This document shows positions 6,912-15,006 of a stretch of 64,000 bases of DNA, piece after piece. The translations under genes and the position numbers were made by a program. Position 1 is the stretch's first letter; each line of letters starts with the position of its first letter. This DNA is from Mesobacillus sp. S13 (lineage in GTDB: Bacteria > Bacillota > Bacilli > Bacillales > Cytobacillaceae): positions 1,135,001 through 1,199,000 of the forward strand of contig NZ_CP084622.1 of the NCBI RefSeq assembly GCF_020422885.1, given 5' to 3'. The notes under the pieces are model-generated. The model was not told the DNA's origin. It worked only from the letters and a program-made list of their open reading frames with translations, and did no database searches.

Positions 6912-8807
6912 ATGGATATTTTAAAAAAGATTGAGATGTATCGCCAGGATGAAGAAAAGCTGAAATGGGAAGGGACGTTCAGGGAGTATCTTGAAATTGT
7001 GAAGGAACAGCCATGGGTTGCTCAATCGGCACATTCGCGTGTGTTTAATATGATCAAGGATGCAGGAATTGAAAACGATAAGGGCAAAAAGCGCTATTCC
7101 TTCTTCAATTCACAGTTATTCGGGCTTGAGGAAGCATTGGAAAGGCTCGTGGAGGAATATTTTCACCCAGCTGCGAAAAGGCTTGATGTCAGAAAGCGGA
7201 TTCTATTGCTGATGGGGCCTGTGAGCGGCGGAAAATCAACTCTGGTGACAATGCTGAAACGAGGGCTTGAGGCATATTCGCATACAGACAGGGGAGCAAT
7301 TTATGCGATCAAAGGCTGCCCAATGCATGAAGACCCGCTGCATATGATTCCACATCACTTGCGCAAGGATTTTTATGATGAATATGGTATCCGAATTGAA
7401 GGAAATTTATCGCCGCTTAATATGATGAGGCTTGAACAGGAATATGGCGGCAGGATTGAAGATGTCATTGTGGAAAGAATCTTCTTCTCTGAAGATAAGC
7501 GGACAGGGATTGGAACATTCAGTCCTTCAGATCCAAAATCCCAGGATATTGCTGATTTGACTGGAAGCATCGATTTCTCCACAATCGCTGAATATGGTTC
7601 TGAATCCGATCCGCGTGCCTATCGTTTTGATGGCGAATTGAATAAGGCCAACCGGGGGATGATGGAGTTCCAGGAGATGCTGAAGTGTGATGAAAAATTC
7701 CTCTGGCATTTGCTGAGCCTGACGCAGGAAGGCAATTTTAAAGCAGGTCGTTTCGCGCTGATCAGTGCTGATGAACTGATTGTTGCTCACACGAACGAAA
7801 CAGAATACCGCTCATTCATCTCCAATAAGAAGAATGAAGCCCTGCATTCACGGATTATTGTCATGCCGATTCCGTATAACTTAAAAGTGACCGAAGAAGA
7901 GAAAATCTATGACAAGATGATCAGGGAAAGCGATGTAAATGATGTCCATATCGCCCCACATACTTTAAGGGTGGCTGCGATGTTCACGATTCTTACCCGT
8001 CTGAAGGACCCGAAAAAGGGCGACATCGACTTGATCAAGAAGATGAGGCTTTATGATGGAGAGAGTGTCGAAGGTTATAACAGAGCTGATGTTGAGGAAC
8101 TGAAAAAAGAGCATCAGGATGAAGGAATGAGCGGGATTGACCCTCGTTATGTCATTAACCGGATTTCTTCTACAATCATCAGGAAGGAAGTCAAAACGAT
8201 TAATGCCTTAGACGTCCTGAGATCACTGAAGGAAGGTCTTGACCAGCATCCATCAATCACCGCCGAGACTAGGGAGCGTTATCTGAATTACATTTCGCTT
8301 GCGCGGAAAGAGTATGATGATATCGCCAAGAAGGAAGTACAAAAGGCATTTGTGTACTCGTATGAAGAGTCAGCCAAAACGCTCATGGATAACTACCTTG
8401 ATAATGTCGAGGCGTATTGCAATAAGGCGAAGATGCGTGATCAGCTGACCGGCGAGGAAATCAATCCGGATGAGAAGCTGATGCGCTCTATAGAGGAACA
8501 GATTGGCATTTCCGAGAATGCGAAGAAAGCATTCCGTGAAGAGATTTTAATCAGAATTTCTGCCTATGCGCGCAAAGGGAAGAGATTTGATTACAATTCG
8601 CATGACCGCCTGCGTGAAGCAATCCAGAAGAAGCTGTTTGCTGATTTGAAGGATGTCGTTAAAATCACGACTTCAACCAAGACTCCAGATGAGACACAGC
8701 TTAAGAAAATCAATAATGTTGTTGCTCGACTCATCGATGAACATGGGTATAACTCTACCTCAGCGAATGAATTGCTGCGATATGTCGGAAGTCTGTTAAA
8801 TAGATAG
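6912..8807 (+). CDS. prkA: PrkA family AAA+ serine kinase/protease
   Basis: The 631 residues match B. subtilis PrkA in length. PrkA was described as a serine protein kinase and later as an AAA+ ATP-dependent protease acting in sporulation; the molecular activity is still debated. The Walker A motif is GPVSGGKST (102-110). The C-terminal region after about 500 is the PrkA-specific helical domain, with sequences such as EEINPDEKLMRSIEEQIGIS. I start it at 6912 because GGGGAGG lies five bases upstream. In many bacteria PrkA (YeaG), a YhbH (YeaH) protein and SpoVR (YcgB) travel together; all three are in this window, each behind a sigma-E-like promoter. A strong hairpin follows, separating it from the next ORF. 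Confidence 0.96.
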   Translation: MDILKKIEMYRQDEEKLKWEGTFREYLEIVKEQPWVAQSAHSRVFNMIKDAGIENDKGKKRYSFFNSQLFGLEEALERLVEEYFHPAAKRLDVRKRILLLMGPVSGGKSTLVTMLKRGLEAYSHTDRGAIYAIKGCPMHEDPLHMIPHHLRKDFYDEYGIRIEGNLSPLNMMRLEQEYGGRIEDVIVERIFFSEDKRTGIGTFSPSDPKSQDIADLTGSIDFSTIAEYGSESDPRAYRFDGELNKANRGMMEFQEMLKCDEKFLWHLLSLTQEGNFKAGRFALISADELIVAHTNETEYRSFISNKKNEALHSRIIVMPIPYNLKVTEEEKIYDKMIRESDVNDVHIAPHTLRVAAMFTILTRLKDPKKGDIDLIKKMRLYDGESVEGYNRADVEELKKEHQDEGMSGIDPRYVINRISSTIIRKEVKTINALDVLRSLKEGLDQHPSITAETRERYLNYISLARKEYDDIAKKEVQKAFVYSYEESAKTLMDNYLDNVEAYCNKAKMRDQLTGEEINPDEKLMRSIEEQIGISENAKKAFREEILIRISAYARKGKRFDYNSHDRLREAIQKKLFADLKDVVKITTSTKTPDETQLKKINNVVARLIDEHGYNSTSANELLRYVGSLLNR

Positions 8808-8815
8808 TCATAGAG

Positions 8816-8842
8816 AGGACCTGCAGATTGCAGGTCCTTTAA
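8816..8842 (+). terminator. Hairpin after prkA
   Basis: AGGACCTGCA (8816-8825) pairs perfectly with TGCAGGTCCT (8829-8838) around GAT, followed by a short T-rich stretch. It may act as a terminator or attenuator before the small downstream gene. Confidence 0.75.
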
Positions 8843-8891
8843 GTTTATAATGCGGTGATAGCGGGAATAGTACAGGCAAGAGGTGATTGAA

Positions 8892-9074
8892 ATGGCCAAA
8901 AAAGAATTACCAAAAGACTATGTCCCTAAAAATAGTTCGATGGCTCGCAATGAGGAAGAAATTGAAGATCTAGGCAAGCAAATGGAGCACCGCCGAACAG
9001 GTGAAGAATTGAAAGAGGATTATGATAAAATACCAGATCCGATCCAATTTGATAAATCGAATGAAAAGAAATGA
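8892..9074 (+). CDS. 60-residue hydrophilic protein, unknown
   Basis: This gene lies between prkA and yhbH. The start at 8892 is set by GAGGTG six bases upstream. The protein is very polar (MAKKELPKDYVPKNSSMARN...), with no Cys or Trp and no membrane segment. Acidic and basic residues are mixed, ending in PIQFDKSNEKK. It looks disordered or helical, like many small spore-associated proteins, and a terminator follows its stop. I do not recognise the family. Its position suggests a link to the PrkA/YhbH system, but nothing in the sequence proves it. Confidence 0.7.
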   Translation: MAKKELPKDYVPKNSSMARNEEEIEDLGKQMEHRRTGEELKEDYDKIPDPIQFDKSNEKK

Positions 9075-9105
9075 CCTTTGCAGAAAATGCAGAGGTTATT
9101 TTTTT
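9074..9105 (+). terminator. Terminator after the 60-residue gene
   Basis: ACCTTTGCA (9074-9082) pairs with TGCAGAGGT (9088-9096), one G-U pair, followed by TT-A-T7. Confidence 0.8.
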
Positions 9106-9204
9106 GTGGAAATGATGATACGCTGCAACAGATTTGAACTGTCAAATTTAACTTAGATTGCATTCAAGCAGGTACAAAGATAAATGAAGAAAGGCAGTCA
9201 GAAT

Positions 9205-9330
9205 TCGGTGGAACTTCGGACAGGTTTGACGTTCAAATGGGGAAAAGCTTTCTGTAACCAATGTAACTTCGGACAGGTTCAGCGGGAAAGATGGTGCCCA
9301 TCCATGCTTGCTGTCAGGTTGAGCAATACA
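9205..9330. repeat. Diverged repeat family D copies in the gap before yhbH
   Basis: AACTTCGGACAGGTTT (9212) recurs as AACTTCGGACAGGTTC (9265), 53 bp apart, with GGGAAAAGCTT between them and CTGTCAGGTTGAG at 9311. The elements resemble family D (GACAGGTTTG...GAAAAGCTGT) at 19229-19375. The 60-codon frame over this region has no ribosome-binding site and is not called. The rest of 9331-9450 shows nothing recognisable. Confidence 0.6.
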
Positions 9331-9453
9331 GGGCTATCTGTGCAAAAGAACTTATACCCGCACTAGATAGAAGGACAATAATGCGCTAAAGGATTACAAG
9401 ATAAAATGGGCTTGTCCATCCAGAGGAGAAAAGGTTAATTGTCAAAATTATTT

Positions 9454-9482
9454 GTAAATTATTTTGTCTTCCTGCATAAGAT
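9454..9482 (+). promoter_or_regulatory. Candidate sigma-E promoter of yhbH
   Basis: GTAAATT (9454-9460), a 14-bp spacer and CATAAGAT (9475-9482) match the sigma-E consensus at 5 of 7 and 6 of 8 positions. It is weaker than the prkA and spoVR sites. Confidence 0.5.
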
Positions 9483-9587
9483 AGAGTAATTACAATTCCC
9501 ACAAGGGTAAAGTCCATCGGGATATTGTATGAATGTATGCTGAATTGTGTTACTGTCAAAATGAAAAATTCAAAGGAGGGGTTGAAA

Positions 9588-10757
9588 ATGACCGATGAAA
9601 GCAGTCACCAGTTTGTGATTTCCCAGGAAGATTGGTCCCTCCACCGCAAAGGACATGATGACCAACAGCGCCATCAGGAAAAGGTGCAGGAAGCAATCAA
9701 GAGCAATCTGCCTGATTTGATCACGGAAGAGAATATTATCATGTCCAACGGCAGGGATGTCGTCAAGATTCCGATAAGGTCACTGGATGAATACAAAATC
9801 CGTTATAACTATGATAAGAACAAACACGTCGGCCAAGGGAATGGAGACAGTAAGGTAGGCGATGTCGTCGCCCGTGACGGCTCTGGGCAGCAGCAAGGAC
9901 CAGGGAAGGGCCAAGGCGCAGGAGACCAGGCCGGTGAAGATTATTACGAAGCAGAAGTATCGATGATGGAAATTGAAGAAGCGTTATTTAAAGAGCTGGA
10001 ACTTCCTAATCTCAAGAAGAAGGAAGAACAGGAGCATCTCGTTGAAAATATTGAATTCAACGATATCAGGAAGACTGGATTGATGGGCAATATTGATAAG
10101 AAGCGTACCATGATGTCTGCATACAAGCGGAATGCGATGACCGGCAAGCCGTCCTTTCATCCTATTTACAAGGAGGACTTGAAGTTCAAGACCTGGAATG
10201 AGGTCGTGAAGCCTGATTCAAAGGCCGTTGTTCTTGCGATGATGGATACGAGCGGAAGTATGGGACTATGGGAGAAATATATGGCGAGGAGCTTTTTCTT
10301 CTGGATGACGCGCTTCCTTCGTTCCAAGTACGAAACAGTCGAGATCGAATTCATTGCCCACCATACAGAAGCAAAGGTAGTTTCCGAGGAAGACTTTTTC
10401 TCGAAAGGGGAAAGTGGAGGTACGATTTGTTCATCCGCTTACCGAAAAGCATTAGAACTTATTGACGATAAATATAGCCCAAGCAAGTTTAATATTTACC
10501 CATTCCATTTTTCAGATGGTGATAACCTGACCTCCGACAACGCCCGCTGTGTGAAATTAGTAGAAGAGCTGATGAAGGTCTCCAATATGTTTGGCTATGG
10601 AGAAGTCAATCAGTACAACCGCCACTCGACCCTAATGTCCGCGTATAAAAACATTAAAGACGAAAACTTCCGTTACTATATCCTCAAGCAGAAAGCCGAT
10701 GTATTCCATGCGATGAAGAGCTTTTTCAAAAAAGAAGAAAACAAATTGTATGCTTAA
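9588..10757 (+). CDS. yhbH: YhbH sporulation protein (UPF0229/DUF444, VWA-like)
   Basis: The 389-residue protein belongs to the YhbH/YeaH family. The C-terminal half has a von Willebrand A-like fold with the metal-site motif DTSGSMG in [22 protein letters not shown]; a second acidic loop is in FHFSDGDNL. The middle carries a Gly/Gln-rich linker ([15 protein letters not shown]). YhbH is required for normal sporulation in B. subtilis and is the standard partner of PrkA. GGAGGGG before the ATG at 9588 sets the start; upstream in-frame codons have none. It is separated from prkA here by the 60-residue gene, a repeat region and its own promoter candidate. Confidence 0.94.
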   Translation: MTDESSHQFVISQEDWSLHRKGHDDQQRHQEKVQEAIKSNLPDLITEENIIMSNGRDVVKIPIRSLDEYKIRYNYDKNKHVGQGNGDSKVGDVVARDGSGQQQGPGKGQGAGDQAGEDYYEAEVSMMEIEEALFKELELPNLKKKEEQEHLVENIEFNDIRKTGLMGNIDKKRTMMSAYKRNAMTGKPSFHPIYKEDLKFKTWNEVVKPDSKAVVLAMMDTSGSMGLWEKYMARSFFFWMTRFLRSKYETVEIEFIAHHTEAKVVSEEDFFSKGESGGTICSSAYRKALELIDDKYSPSKFNIYPFHFSDGDNLTSDNARCVKLVEELMKVSNMFGYGEVNQYNRHSTLMSAYKNIKDENFRYYILKQKADVFHAMKSFFKKEENKLYA

Positions 10758-10800
10758 TAAGAAAAGCGCAAGTGCCTTGGTCAGCCCCGAAAAGCGCTGG
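10756..10800. repeat. GAAAAGCGCAAG-type intergenic element
   Basis: Directly after the yhbH stop the sequence GAAAAGCGCAAGTGCC is followed by AAGCGCTGG, an inverted pair around GCGC. A similar start (GAAAAGCACAAGCAC) follows the tcyP stop at 45757. I recall related short elements after stop codons in other Bacillus genomes; that part is memory, not shown here. Confidence 0.4.
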
Positions 10801-10841
10801 GACAATTCTCAAAGTGAAACTTTTAATTTCTTATCTTTTAA

Positions 10842-10875
10842 AAAATCGGCAGGATGAATCTCCTGCCGATTTTCC
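10842..10875. terminator. Bidirectional terminator between yhbH and the C39 peptidase gene
   Basis: AAAATCGGCAGGA (10842-10854) pairs perfectly with TCCTGCCGATTTT (10861-10873). Confidence 0.93.
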
Positions 10876-10912
10876 TATTCCTTTATATAAAGACTTCTAC
10901 AATACCAATCTA

Positions 10913-11731
10913 TTATTTATCAATACCAATCGCCTGGCTGCCCATCTGTACCCATGCTTTTTCGAATGAAGTGCGCGGTACGGCTTTATACCCACCGCTG
11001 GCAAGAGGATCATTAACGTAAATGGATTTCTCGTCGTAGCCGACAATCAAGACACTGTGTTCTCTGTAGGTGATCTTTACATTTCCGCTATTTGTCTTCC
11101 AAACGGTAAACTCCGATTCGGGAAGAGGAGCGAACGTGGAGTTGATAATGACCCATACCGGAGATCCTGAGTCGATCAGTTCATATACTCCATCAATGGT
11201 TTGTCCAGTAATATCCTTGATTTTACCAGGCAGATAACTCTCAGCAAGCTTTGCTACAGGTCCATGGTATACGCCATATCCTGATTTGCTGAAGGTATAT
11301 ATATTGCCGACAAAGCCATCATATGGGTTGCCGCGTACATAATTTGCGTCACGGAAAGGAATTTTATGTATTTGCTTAGCCAGGGTCATTTTATCAGCTG
11401 AGATTCCTTCATACTGCAAAAGCATCGTTAAGCTGGTCACTTCACAGCCGCGCTGTAATTCTGGGAGCTGACTGACGTGCGGGACACCCTCAATCATTCT
11501 TTTCTCCTCAGTATTGATGAATTCCTGCAAGGCATCTTTATCAGCAGAAGCTTTTTTGACAGAATGTGCTTCCGTTCGGGTGATTTTAGGTGCAACCGAA
11601 GTTTGGGTTTCTGCTGTCGGATTTTCAATCGACCGTAAATTCTCGGCTCCCAAATAGGTCGCCAGGAAAATGCCTGCGATGGATAGTGTTCTAATAAGCA
11701 ATTTTTTATTCAAAATATCTTCTCCTAACAT
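10913..11731 (-). CDS. C39-family cysteine peptidase, exported or membrane-anchored
   Basis: The protein has one N-terminal hydrophobic segment (about 11-28, KLLIRTLSIAGIFLATYLGA), a polar linker, and a papain-like C39 domain from about 80. The catalytic Cys is C96 in QRGCEVTSLTMLL, the His is H225 in REHSVLIVGYD, and N240/D241 follows in YVNDP. The fold resembles B. subtilis YvpB; the substrate is unknown and no ABC transporter is attached. Two starts are possible: ATG at 11731 behind GGGGGAGAA (272 residues, used here), or TTG at 11713 behind AGGAG, giving a classical signal peptide that begins NKKLLIR. It is convergent with yhbH. Confidence 0.85.
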   Translation of the reverse strand: MLGEDILNKKLLIRTLSIAGIFLATYLGAENLRSIENPTAETQTSVAPKITRTEAHSVKKASADKDALQEFINTEEKRMIEGVPHVSQLPELQRGCEVTSLTMLLQYEGISADKMTLAKQIHKIPFRDANYVRGNPYDGFVGNIYTFSKSGYGVYHGPVAKLAESYLPGKIKDITGQTIDGVYELIDSGSPVWVIINSTFAPLPESEFTVWKTNSGNVKITYREHSVLIVGYDEKSIYVNDPLASGGYKAVPRTSFEKAWVQMGSQAIGIDK

Positions 11732-11966
11732 TTCTCCCCCATATAGCGCATCACTTACAAGTTTAATCAAAATTCGACAAGGATTCAATAGACTAATAGA
11801 ATAATATTGGGAATCTGTTGGTAAAAAAGTGGACGGCCAGTCAGTTCTACAAATGCAATAACGATAAGTTTTGGTTTTTGGGTAAAAATATTGGGGAATT
11901 TATTAGTTGATTCTGCAAGAAAGTGCCATTAAAAAAGTTGGATATTAGACATTCATTTTTTTCGAT

Positions 11967-11980
11967 GTATTGTGTAATAC
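11967..11980. promoter_or_regulatory. Palindrome upstream of the BCCT transporter
   Basis: GTATT-GTGT-AATAC lies about 90 bp before the transporter start and could be an operator or part of a promoter. Nothing else is recognisable in 11732-12067. Confidence 0.3.
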
Positions 11981-12067
11981 TATCTCTGTTATGAGTACAT
12001 TCTTTCAAAAAAACATTAATTTGTGTTAGGGTATTAAAGTGCGAATGTTGACGAAGGGAGTTTTTTG

Positions 12068-13582
12068 ATGAAAAAGGATTCATCTGTTTTTTTCATATCG
12101 ACAGGAATTTTGTTATTAATGGTTCTTTTCGGTGTGTTTGTTCCAGATAAACTTGAATCAGTTACAGCAAATATCCAGGCATTCATTACCGATTCTTTTG
12201 GCTGGTATTATTTAATTCTTGTATCTGCAATTGTCATTGTTTGTCTGTATTTCTTGATCAGTCCACTGGGAAAGATCAGACTTGGGAGGCAGGATGACAG
12301 ACCTGAATTTTCTACCCTTACTTGGTATGCGATGCTCTTTAGTGCCGGTATGGGAATTGGGCTGGTTTTCTGGGGCACTGCTGAACCGATCAGCCATTAT
12401 ATGGTCTCAACCCCAACTGGTGTGGAGGCAGGATCTGACCAGGCTATCCGCGATTCAATGAGGTTCACGTTTTTCCACTGGGGAATTCATGCATGGGCCA
12501 TTTATGGAATTGTTGCATTAGTTCTTGCTTACTTCAATTTCAGACATGGGAAGCCCGGGTTGATTAGTGCGACCCTCGGACCTATTTTAGGCGACAAGAT
12601 AAATGGAACAACTGGAAAGGTAATTGACGTGATTTCGGTTGTCGCAACTGTAATCGGTGTGGCAACAACTTTAGGATTTGGAGCTGTACAAATTAACGGG
12701 GGACTTTCTTACCTGTTTGGAATACCTACTGGTTTTGTAACTCAATTGTTTATTGTCCTGATTGTAACAGTATTGTTCATGATTTCTGCATGGTCTGGAC
12801 TTGGAAAAGGCATCAAGATCTTAAGTAATGTAAACATGATACTTGCAGCAGTATTGCTAGTGGCGATGCTGTTTTTGGGACCAACCCAGTTTATTCTGAA
12901 CCTTTTTACCAACACAATTGGTACATACCTTCAAAATTTGCCGACGATGAGTTTCCGGATTGCGCCATTAAATGAAGGAGTACGTTCATGGATCAATGGC
13001 TGGACTATCTTCTACTGGGCATGGTGGATTGCATGGGCGCCATTTGTAGGGATTTTTATAGCTCGAGTTTCTAAAGGCCGTACAATCAGAGAATTTGTAT
13101 TCGGTGTCCTGCTGGTACCTTCTTTGATTGGCTTCCTATGGTTTTCTGCTTTCGGAGGCTCAGCAATCATGCTTGAGCACGAAGGCATTGCAAATATTTC
13201 AGAACTTGCGACCGAAGAAGCACTCTTTGGCGTGTTTGCCAACTATCCATTAAGTTCATTATTGTCCATCCTGGCAATGATTCTTATCGGCACATTCTTT
13301 ATCACCTCAGCTGACTCAGGGACGTTTGTTTTAGGAATGATGACGACCAATGGATCACTGACACCGGGAAATAGAATCAAATTCACATGGGGAATCATGC
13401 TGGCAGCCATTTCTTTAGTATTACTGTATTCTGGCGGGCTGCAGGCTCTGCAAAATACAATGATCGTAGCTGCACTGCCATTCTCCATCATTATGGCCTT
13501 AATGGCACTAAGCCTTATTAAAGCCTTGGGTCGAGAAGCGAAAGAACTGGGAATTGGAAAGATTCCTAAACGTAAGCCTTAA
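12068..13582 (+). CDS. BCCT-family glycine betaine/choline transporter (OpuD-like)
   Basis: This 504-residue carrier of the betaine-carnitine-choline family would import a quaternary ammonium osmoprotectant with sodium or protons. About twelve membrane segments are visible. Family motifs are FSAGMGIGLVFWGTAEPISHY (TM3 region) and the Trp-rich segment WTIFYWAWWIAWAPFVGIFIARVSKGRTIREF (TM8 and loop). It lacks the long C-terminal osmosensory tail of BetP. The start is the ATG at 12068 after GGGAG, with TTG just before it rejected. It stands alone with its own terminator. Osmotic control is likely from the family, but no specific site is proved. Substrate choice between betaine, choline and carnitine is not decidable. 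Confidence 0.93.
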   Translation: MKKDSSVFFISTGILLLMVLFGVFVPDKLESVTANIQAFITDSFGWYYLILVSAIVIVCLYFLISPLGKIRLGRQDDRPEFSTLTWYAMLFSAGMGIGLVFWGTAEPISHYMVSTPTGVEAGSDQAIRDSMRFTFFHWGIHAWAIYGIVALVLAYFNFRHGKPGLISATLGPILGDKINGTTGKVIDVISVVATVIGVATTLGFGAVQINGGLSYLFGIPTGFVTQLFIVLIVTVLFMISAWSGLGKGIKILSNVNMILAAVLLVAMLFLGPTQFILNLFTNTIGTYLQNLPTMSFRIAPLNEGVRSWINGWTIFYWAWWIAWAPFVGIFIARVSKGRTIREFVFGVLLVPSLIGFLWFSAFGGSAIMLEHEGIANISELATEEALFGVFANYPLSSLLSILAMILIGTFFITSADSGTFVLGMMTTNGSLTPGNRIKFTWGIMLAAISLVLLYSGGLQALQNTMIVAALPFSIIMALMALSLIKALGREAKELGIGKIPKRKP

Positions 13583-13597
13583 TAATAAAGTGAGAAG

Positions 13598-13635
13598 GAG
13601 TCATCCCGATGCAATGGGGTGGCTCTTTATTATTT
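13598..13635 (+). terminator. Terminator after the BCCT gene
   Basis: GAGTCATCCC (13598-13607) pairs with GGGGTGGCTC (13616-13625) with two G-U pairs, followed by TTTATTATTT. Confidence 0.85.
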
Positions 13636-13700
13636 GCTTATACTTCCGCGTTCTAATTGTTCGAAATGGACTAAACATATGTAAAGGATTGGTTATTCAT

Positions 13701-13737
13701 GAACATTTTGTTCTTTTTTAAAATGTAAATGTTTTCA
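13701..13737 (+). promoter_or_regulatory. deoR upstream region: GAACATTTTGTTC palindrome and cre-like box
   Basis: GAACATTTTGTTC (13701-13713) is a palindrome sharing the TTGTTC core with the sites near nupC, so DeoR may regulate itself. TGTAAATGTTTTCA (13724-13737) matches the cre consensus TGWAANCGNTNWCA at 13 of 14 positions, pointing to CcpA control. Confidence 0.55.
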
Positions 13738-13797
13738 TTCGGATTTTTTGCTAAAATGATTGTAATGAATTTAAGTCATTACCAAGGGTGATTACGA

Positions 13798-14736
13798 ATG
13801 GAAAAAGAAAAATTATTGAAGGTAATCGAGGCAGCGAAGCTATATTATTTACTGGATTATAATCAGAATGATATTGCCAAGGAACTGGGAGTATCAAGGC
13901 CTACAGTATCCAGGTTCCTCCAAATTGCAAAGCAGGAGGGGATCGTCGATATCAAAATCATGGATCCGACAGAGGATGTAGAAAATTTGTCGGCACAGCT
14001 TGAACAGAAGTTTGGTTTGAAAAAGGCTATTGTGACCCATATTCCTCAATATGAAGACAGTGTGATTAAAACGTATCTTGGGGAGAAAGCTGCCGCTTTT
14101 TTGAATGAAGTGGTTGACCATGATGATATTATCGGTGTCACCTGGGGAACGACGCTCTATCATGTCGCTTTGGAACTGAAGCAGAAGCCATGCAAGAATG
14201 TGAAGGTCGTCCAGTTGAAAGGCGGTGTAAGCCACTCTGAAACGAATACTTACGCAAATGAAATATTGTACTTGTTCGGCAAGGCCTTCAATAGCGCACC
14301 GCATCATCTGCCGCTGCCGGCAATCGTAGACCATGTAGTGGTCAAACAAGCGATGGAGGCGGACAGGCATATTAAAAAGATCCTGGAATTGGGGAAACAG
14401 TCGAACATTGCGGTCTATACAATTGGACCGATCAAGTCCGAATCTTTGTTGTTTCAGTTAGGATACTTTACAGAAGAAGACTTGCAAGTCATTTATTCAA
14501 AAGCCGTCGGCGATATTTGTTCAAGGTTCTTTGATAAAGAGGGGAAGGTTTGCAATGAGAACCTAAATGCGAGAACCTTGGGCATCGAACTTGAAGAGTT
14601 AAAGAAGAAGAAGTATTCAATTTTAGTTGCTGGCGGAGCACATAAAATAGATGGTATTTATGGTGCTTTGAAAGGGAAATATACAAATGTGCTTGTAACG
14701 GACCAATTTACTGCTAAATTTTTGTTAGATAAGTAA
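13798..14736 (+). CDS. deoR: Deoxyribonucleoside regulator DeoR (SorC/DeoR sugar-binding type)
   Basis: DeoR of Bacillus represses genes for deoxyribonucleoside uptake and breakdown and is released by deoxyribose 5-phosphate. The 312 residues show an N-terminal helix-turn-helix (about 20-45, YNQNDIAKELGVSRPTVSRFLQIAKQEG) and a SorC-type effector domain with GVTWGTTLYHVA, QLKGGVSHSETNTYANE and the C-terminal SILVAGGAHKIDGIYGALKGKY. Length and sequence closely follow B. subtilis DeoR. It is followed by nupC, but dra (deoC) and pdp, which share this locus in B. subtilis, are missing here. A terminator separates deoR from nupC. Confidence 0.93.
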   Translation: MEKEKLLKVIEAAKLYYLLDYNQNDIAKELGVSRPTVSRFLQIAKQEGIVDIKIMDPTEDVENLSAQLEQKFGLKKAIVTHIPQYEDSVIKTYLGEKAAAFLNEVVDHDDIIGVTWGTTLYHVALELKQKPCKNVKVVQLKGGVSHSETNTYANEILYLFGKAFNSAPHHLPLPAIVDHVVVKQAMEADRHIKKILELGKQSNIAVYTIGPIKSESLLFQLGYFTEEDLQVIYSKAVGDICSRFFDKEGKVCNENLNARTLGIELEELKKKKYSILVAGGAHKIDGIYGALKGKYTNVLVTDQFTAKFLLDK

Positions 14737-14773
14737 TGGTTAGTGAATTGAAGAAAAGCCATAAGATACAAAC

Positions 14774-14812
14774 AAATACCCGATAGGTTTGAGACCTTGC
14801 GGGTATTTTTGT
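14774..14812 (+). terminator. Terminator after deoR
   Basis: AAATACCCG (14774-14782) pairs with CGGGTATTT (14800-14808), with an inner AGGT/ACCT pairing, followed by T-rich sequence. Confidence 0.85.
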
Positions 14813-14840
14813 CGAAAAGGTGAAAAGGGATAAATTTCAT

Positions 14841-14925
14841 TTTACATTTGTTCAAAAATATATTTACAAAAGTTCTTAGACTCTGATATATTTGCTATAG
14901 AAAGTTCGAGTTAAACAAATGTAAA
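14841..14925 (+). promoter_or_regulatory. Paired DeoR-type operators flanking the nupC promoter
   Basis: TTTACATTTGTTCAA (14841-14855) and the inverted TTAAACAAATGTAAA (14911-14925) agree at 14 of 15 positions and are 70 bp apart, with a TATAGA -10 candidate (14896-14901) between them. TTGAACA-type half sites recall the B. subtilis DeoR operator. Binding to both could loop out the promoter. This is inference from symmetry. Confidence 0.55.
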
Positions 14926-14954
14926 CGTTTTACTGAAATTTTTTTCATATCGTT

Positions 14955-14968
14955 TGTAAACGGTAACA
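14955..14968 (+). promoter_or_regulatory. cre site upstream of nupC
   Basis: TGTAAACGGTAACA matches the cre consensus TGWAANCGNTNWCA at all 14 positions and would lie downstream of the start point, where CcpA blocks elongation. A weaker cre-like sequence overlaps 14920-14933. Confidence 0.75.
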
Positions 14969-15006
14969 ACATTACCACAAATATTACAACAAGAGGTGGG
15001 TCAACA

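Noticed and set aside
9184..9366. 60-codon frame upstream of yhbH
   Set aside because: It overlaps diverged family D repeats, lacks a Shine-Dalgarno and has no domain-like composition.
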